From CAIJXB01 sp964439595 (GTDB lineage: Bacteria; Chlamydiota; Chlamydiia; Chlamydiales; Rhabdochlamydiaceae): a stretch of 56,921 nucleotides of DNA. The stretch lies in the NCBI GenBank assembly GCA_964439595.1, contig CAYTOK010000015.1, positions 1-56,921 on the forward strand. The letters run 5' to 3'. Made by a program: the position numbers and the translations under genes. Below, in pieces: positions 53,535-56,921 of the stretch (its first letter is position 1; each line of letters starts with the position of its first letter). Under the pieces are notes generated by a model that made no database searches, was not told the origin of the DNA, and saw nothing but the letters and a program-made list of their open reading frames with translations.

Positions 53535-55724
53535 ATGACAGATTCTCCCTGCCCTTCTTTGGATGGCGTAGAGCGCGTTTTTTCTCAAAATGGTCTTTTA
53601 AACCGCGCTCTTTCTGGTTATGAAATGCGCAACGAGCAGAAAGACATGTCTTTACAGGTTATGGAAGCCTATAAAGAAGGAAAAATTCTACTCGTAGAGG
53701 CAGCCACTGGAGTTGGTAAGAGTTGGGCTTATCTTGTCCCTGCTCTTATTTGGGCTTCTTCTAAAAAGGTTCCCACCGTCATCTCTACCCACACAATTGC
53801 TTTGCAAGAACAGCTTATTTATAAAGATATCCCCTTTCTTTTAAAGGTATTGGGGCTTGATTTACAAGCGACCCTTGTTAAAGGGATGGGAAATTATTTT
53901 TGTTTTAAAAAACATGAAGAGGCCTGCTTAGAAAAGGTGCATTTATCTGCAGAAGAGCAGTTAGAGCTAGAGCGCCTAGAGCAGTTTTCTAGAGTCTCAG
54001 AAGATGGTTCCCTTTCTGAGGTGAACTTTCCCCTATCTTCCATAACAAAAGAAAAAGTTGCTGCGGAAAGATTTTCTTGTACCCACGTAGAATGTCCTCA
54101 TTTTAGAAAGTGCTTTTTTTTTAAAGCTCGGAAGCAGCTTGCTGAATCGCAGATTCTTATTGTAAACCATCACCTTCTGGTGGCAGACCTGGCAGCAAGG
54201 CTGCGTCCTGATTTCCAAGAAGAAAAATCCGTTTTACCACTTTTTTCACGATTTGTTTTAGATGAGGCTCATCATTTAGAAGAAATTGCGTTAGAGAGTT
54301 TTTCTATTAGAATTAGCCGCCTTGAAGTAGTTCGTTATCTAGGGAGAATATATTCTGAAATCCATCCGCAAAAAAGTCAAATAGGCCTTTTAAAAGCAGC
54401 CCTATCTATTAAGAAAAAGCAGATTCCCGGTCCTTGCCTTCTTTTACTAGATATAGAGATCCCTGCTCAGAAAAGAGGGGCTCTTGAAGCTTTTAATGAC
54501 TTTTTAGAAGAAGTAGAGCTTTTTTGTGAACAGGAGCTTTTAAAAGAGCAGTCTGTAGAGTTGCGAGATAAAAAGTGGCGTTTTTCTCCAGAAAAGTTAT
54601 CTTCGGTGAAATGGTGTGAAGATGTCCAGGGGAAATTTATTCTTTTGCAAGAGGCGTGGAAGCGGTTTTTTCTTTCTATAGAGCTTTTAAAAAAAGAATT
54701 GCTTAGGGTTTTTTCTATAGAGGAGAAAGAGTTTTTTTCTTCCTATTTTCTCTCATTTGACGCTATTAGTAGCGTTTTGCAGCAAAGGTTAGAGCAATTA
54801 CATGCCTTTGTTTTGACTCCTTTTGACGAGCATTCGGTAAGATGGGTAGAGGCTTCTGGAGCTTTGGCTATGAAAAATCTTACATTAGTTAATGCGCGAT
54901 TAAATGTAGCTGAGCACCTAAAGAAACTTCTCTTTTCTTCAAAAGAAACAGGGGTTCTTTGTAGCGCTACGATGACTTCCAATAAAACTTTTACTTTTTT
55001 AAAGGGACAGCTGGGATTAACTTCTAAAGAGTTGGAAGACCGGACAAGTGAAAAAATGTACGATTCTCCTTTTGATTTTCAAAAAAATGCGCTTTTTCTT
55101 GTGCCGAAAGATTTTCCGTATCCTCATGAGTTCGGCTTTTTTGACTGTATGGTAGACATTGTGAAGAAAATTATTCGGGCCTCTAAAGGAGGCTGTTTTA
55201 TCCTTTTTACTTCGTATGAAATGCTACAGAGTTGCTACGATAAAATAGTCAATTCTATAGACTCGCCTAAGCTTTCCTATTTGAGACAGGGAGAGTGCTC
55301 CAGGCAGCTACTTGTAGAGAGATTTAAAGAAAGGCAAGATAGCGTTTTATTTGCCACATCTTCTTTTTGGGAGGGTATCGATATTGCAGGAGAAACTCTT
55401 AGGTGTGTGATTTTAATAAAACTTCCCTTTAAAGTTCCGGGAGAGCCTTTATTTCAAGCGATGAGCGAGATGTATCAAAGAGGAGGAAAAGACCCCTTTG
55501 TAGAATATTCTTTGCCTCAGGCTTGTTTAAAGTTTAAACAAGGCTTTGGTAGGCTCATTCGCACAAAGACAGATAGGGGATGCGTGGTGTGTCTAGATAA
55601 GAGAATTATGACAAAATCCTATGGTAAAGTTTTTTTAAGCGGAATCCCTTCCTGTCCTATTTCTTATAAAAAGGGTTCGGACCTTGTCAAAGATGTAGAA
55701 GCTTTTTACCTAAAGAGCACCTAA
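53535..55724 (+). CDS. DinG/XPD-family ATP-dependent DNA helicase
   Basis: A 729-residue SF2 helicase with the DinG/YoaA layout. Visible are Walker A 'VEAATGVGKSWAYLVP' near residue 58, motif Ia 'STHTIALQEQL', four cysteines of the iron-sulfur domain (in 'NYFCFKKHEEAC' and 'CTHVECPHFRKCFFF'), 'ILIVNHHLLVADL', the DEAH box 'RFVLDEAHHLEEIALESF' near residue 240, 'TGVLCSATMTSN', 'GCFILFTSYEMLQ', 'FATSSFWEGIDIAGETLRCVILIKLPF' and motif VI 'QGFGRLIRTKTDRGCVV'. It should unwind 5'-tailed DNA or R-loops during repair. ATG is preferred to a GTG three codons earlier; neither has a clear ribosome site. It follows rpoD closely and may share its transcript. Confidence 0.9.
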   Translation: MTDSPCPSLDGVERVFSQNGLLNRALSGYEMRNEQKDMSLQVMEAYKEGKILLVEAATGVGKSWAYLVPALIWASSKKVPTVISTHTIALQEQLIYKDIPFLLKVLGLDLQATLVKGMGNYFCFKKHEEACLEKVHLSAEEQLELERLEQFSRVSEDGSLSEVNFPLSSITKEKVAAERFSCTHVECPHFRKCFFFKARKQLAESQILIVNHHLLVADLAARLRPDFQEEKSVLPLFSRFVLDEAHHLEEIALESFSIRISRLEVVRYLGRIYSEIHPQKSQIGLLKAALSIKKKQIPGPCLLLLDIEIPAQKRGALEAFNDFLEEVELFCEQELLKEQSVELRDKKWRFSPEKLSSVKWCEDVQGKFILLQEAWKRFFLSIELLKKELLRVFSIEEKEFFSSYFLSFDAISSVLQQRLEQLHAFVLTPFDEHSVRWVEASGALAMKNLTLVNARLNVAEHLKKLLFSSKETGVLCSATMTSNKTFTFLKGQLGLTSKELEDRTSEKMYDSPFDFQKNALFLVPKDFPYPHEFGFFDCMVDIVKKIIRASKGGCFILFTSYEMLQSCYDKIVNSIDSPKLSYLRQGECSRQLLVERFKERQDSVLFATSSFWEGIDIAGETLRCVILIKLPFKVPGEPLFQAMSEMYQRGGKDPFVEYSLPQACLKFKQGFGRLIRTKTDRGCVVCLDKRIMTKSYGKVFLSGIPSCPISYKKGSDLVKDVEAFYLKST

Positions 55725-55738
55725 CGTTATCGAAGTTT

Positions 55739-55990
55739 TTGGATAAGAGCTCTTACTTGTCCTTCTACGAAGTAGGATCAATCCCCCCCCCCCACACACA
55801 CAGCGCGCTCAGTGAGTTAAAGAAGCGAAATTTTGAATTGCTCTCCTCAAAAGAGCTTCTCGATCCCATCCGTTATTTAGAAGCGCGCCTATCAGAAGAA
55901 TCTTCTAAAATTAACTACGTCACTGACAAAATAGCCTCCTCCGCATTTCCTTTTGAAGAGGAACTCGATAAAATACCGGTATTTGACTGA
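55739..55990 (+). pseudogene. ORF remnant with a poly-C tract, perhaps from an IS21 IstB-type gene
   Basis: An 83-codon frame opens with TTG and no ribosome site. Its first 15 codons run into eleven C and five CA repeats, then it continues as protein-like sequence: 'ELLDPIRYLEARLSEESSKI' and 'FPFEEELDKIPVFD'. The last part resembles the N-terminal region of IstB-type ATPases of IS21 elements ('...FPxxKTLDDFDF'), but this is a weak by-eye match. The absence of a start and of the rest of the domain suggests a remnant at an integration hot spot next to the AbiE operon. It could also be a short phase-variable gene. Confidence 0.35.
55783..55802 (+). repeat. Eleven-C homopolymer followed by (CA)5
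   Basis: A run of 11 C directly joined to five CA dinucleotides lies inside a short reading frame. Only 11 C (modulo 3) keeps the frame open; one more or one fewer C gives a stop within about a dozen codons. Such tracts slip during replication. Confidence 0.9.
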
Positions 55991-56013
55991 AATTTAACCG
56001 ATTTTAGTGTATT

Positions 56014-56043
56014 TGTAAGAAAAACATGCCAATATTTCTTACA
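56014..56043 (+). promoter_or_regulatory. Palindromic operator candidate upstream of the AbiE operon
   Basis: TGTAAGAAA and TTTCTTACA form a perfect 9-base inverted repeat with a 12-base spacer; the two half-sites are 21 bases apart centre to centre, two helical turns, so a dimer could bind one face. The right half-site ends on the A of the antitoxin ATG and no Shine-Dalgarno is present. TTGACT at 55983-55988 may be the -35. AbiEi antitoxins are known to repress their own promoter by binding inverted repeats, which makes autoregulation likely. Confidence 0.55.
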
Positions 56044-56666
56044 TGAAGAGAGGCCAAAAAAAAGATAATAGTTCTGATGACCAAATACTCAAGGCTATAA
56101 ACAGCCTCGGGCATGGTGCTGTTTTTGTTCCAACGGACTTTTTAAGCTTCGGTAGTCGGCAGGCTATCGATATTGCTCTCCACCGCCTTGTTCGAAAAGG
56201 AACCATCCGCCGCCTTGCAAGGGGAATCTATGACTTTCCAAAAGTTCACCCTAAGCTTGGAAATCTTCTACCTTCTCCAGAAAAGATTGCAGAGGCGTTG
56301 GGTGGTAGAGATGGTACACGCATTCAACCAACAGGAGCTTATGCAGCTAATATCCTAGGGCTATCCGAACAGGTTCCTGCTAAAATTGTTTTCTTAAGTG
56401 ATGGATCAAGTCGAGTGGTAAAAATCGGTGTAACAACCATTCAGCTGCGACGTACGACTCCCAAAAACATGGTGATGGCAGGACGTCTTAGTGGACTGCT
56501 AGTTCAAGCTCTCCGTGAATTAGGCAAAGAACATATTACTCCAGAACGGATTGAACATTTAAAGCGCACTATTCCACTGGATGTAAGGCAAGAACTGTTG
56601 AAAGATATTCGATTTGCACCAGAATGGATCCATCCTATTTTCAAAAAACTAGCTGAGGGGCTTTAA
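56043..56666 (+). CDS. AbiEi-type antitoxin/transcriptional regulator (DUF6088)
   Basis: The 207-residue protein has an N-terminal winged helix ('DDQILKAINSLGHGAVFVPTDFLSFGSRQAIDIALHRLVRKGTIRRLARGIYDFP', residues 12-68) of the AbiEi type, followed by a C-terminal domain with 'RIQPTGAYAANILGLSEQVPAKIVFLSDGSSR'. It belongs to the DUF6088/AbiEi antitoxins of type IV systems, in which the antitoxin represses the operon and counters the nucleotidyltransferase toxin. The toxin gene begins at the base after its stop. A palindrome overlaps its start codon. The base composition is richer in G and C than the neighbouring core genes, consistent with horizontal acquisition. Confidence 0.82.
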   Translation: MKRGQKKDNSSDDQILKAINSLGHGAVFVPTDFLSFGSRQAIDIALHRLVRKGTIRRLARGIYDFPKVHPKLGNLLPSPEKIAEALGGRDGTRIQPTGAYAANILGLSEQVPAKIVFLSDGSSRVVKIGVTTIQLRRTTPKNMVMAGRLSGLLVQALRELGKEHITPERIEHLKRTIPLDVRQELLKDIRFAPEWIHPIFKKLAEGL

Positions 56667-56849
56667 GTGAAACTCGACTTTCTAAAATTACCATTCGACG
56701 AAAGACGCCTCTATATTGAACAAGCTGCTATTCAGAGAAATATCTCCCCAGTAATCATGGAGAAAGATTTTTTCGTATGCTGGTTGCTTAGCATCCTATT
56801 TGAATCACAGTTTGTGGGCAGTCTCGTATTTAAGGGAGGCACCTCTCTT
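56667..56849 (+). pseudogene. AbiEii-type nucleotidyltransferase toxin, cut by an insertion element
   Basis: The reading frame starts with GTG immediately after the antitoxin stop, inside a GAGGGGC ribosome site. Its 61 residues match the N-terminus of AbiEii/AbiGii toxins: 'FLKLPFDERRLYIEQAAIQRNISPVIMEKDFFVCWLL' and 'FVGSLVFKGGTSL'. The G-G-T-S motif is the start of the nucleotidyltransferase active site; in intact proteins it continues 'LSK' and the catalytic Asp residues follow. Here the frame stops at once where an IS200/IS605-type end begins, so the toxin is inactive while the antitoxin is intact. The remainder may lie beyond the element outside the window. Confidence 0.8.
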
Positions 56850-56921
56850 TGACATCCTCCCCTCCATAAAGAAAGGGGATTCCTACGGCGTTTAGCTAAA
56901 AGCTAGCTAACTCACTTCGGC
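56850..56921 (-). mobile_element. Right end of an IS200/IS605-family element (TnpB type), truncated by window
   Basis: Starting at or a base or two before this point, the sequence TTGACATCCTCCCC...GGGGATTCCTACGGCG is the reverse complement of the typical right end of IS605/IS1341-type elements, in which '...CCGTAGGAATCCCC', a hairpin and 'GGGGAGGATGTCAA' follow tnpB. The element therefore points leftwards, with tnpB expected on the minus strand beyond the window edge. In this family the same segment is the 3' part of the omega/reRNA that guides TnpB. The boundary is estimated from where similarity to AbiEii ends, and may be off by two bases. Confidence 0.75.

Noticed and set aside
1..56921. 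CRISPR arrays, rRNA and tRNA genes
   Set aside because: No regularly spaced repeats and no cloverleaf or rRNA-like stretches were seen on either strand by eye; a tRNAscan-SE and Rfam run would settle it.

Overview
The window looks like a chromosomal segment of an environmental member of the Chlamydiota (Parachlamydia/Waddlia/Simkania/Rhabdochlamydia-type). The main evidence is at 50.2-53.5 kb: a sigma factor that reads as chlamydial sigma-66 (including the 'DDPVRMYLKEMG' region and an N-terminal segment I recognise from chlamydial RpoD), located near rpsT as in Chlamydia. The AT-rich composition and the many host-facing exported enzymes fit this. The genus cannot be fixed from sequence alone. 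I saw no rRNA, tRNA or CRISPR array.

Layout. (1) 0-2 kb: two exported proteins of unknown function and a SemiSWEET sugar transporter. (2) 2-10.3 kb: a secreted ADA2/ADGF-like adenosine deaminase overlapping a tight surface-glycan operon (Wzx-like flippase, GT9, GT2, GDP-mannose 4,6-dehydratase, two GT4 enzymes), all cytosolic or inner-membrane. (3) 10.3-14.6 kb: an exported SMP-30-type lactonase, an exported neutral-ceramidase-like hydrolase and an outer-membrane beta-barrel with its own promoter and terminator. (4) 14.6-22.2 kb: a complete efflux system (NodT/TolC-like lipoprotein, GT4 gene, HlyD adaptor, fused double ABC ATPase, two ABC-2 permeases; YbhGFSR type).

(5) 22.1-41.5 kb is the unusual part: sixteen glycosyltransferase or methyltransferase genes (GT92, two GT2, a GT6 of the ABO/alpha-galactosyltransferase family, a GT17 like animal MGAT3, a GT47/exostosin-like protein, a GT-D fusion, several unclassified GT-A proteins, five methyltransferase domains including FkbM). 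All appear to begin with a cleavable Sec signal peptide. Nucleotide sugars and S-adenosylmethionine are not expected in a bacterial periplasm, so I infer these enzymes act outside the bacterium, perhaps in the inclusion or in a host secretory compartment. An MFS transporter related to LplT and two decayed gene fragments lie inside the block.

(6) 42-55.7 kb is core genome: recC-recB-recD, rpsT, two small proteins of unknown role, rpoD and a DinG-family helicase. (7) 55.7-56.9 kb is an accessory junction: an ORF remnant holding an 11-C tract, then an AbiE-type toxin-antitoxin operon with a palindromic operator candidate. Its toxin gene is cut by the right end of an IS200/IS605-family element whose body lies beyond the window.
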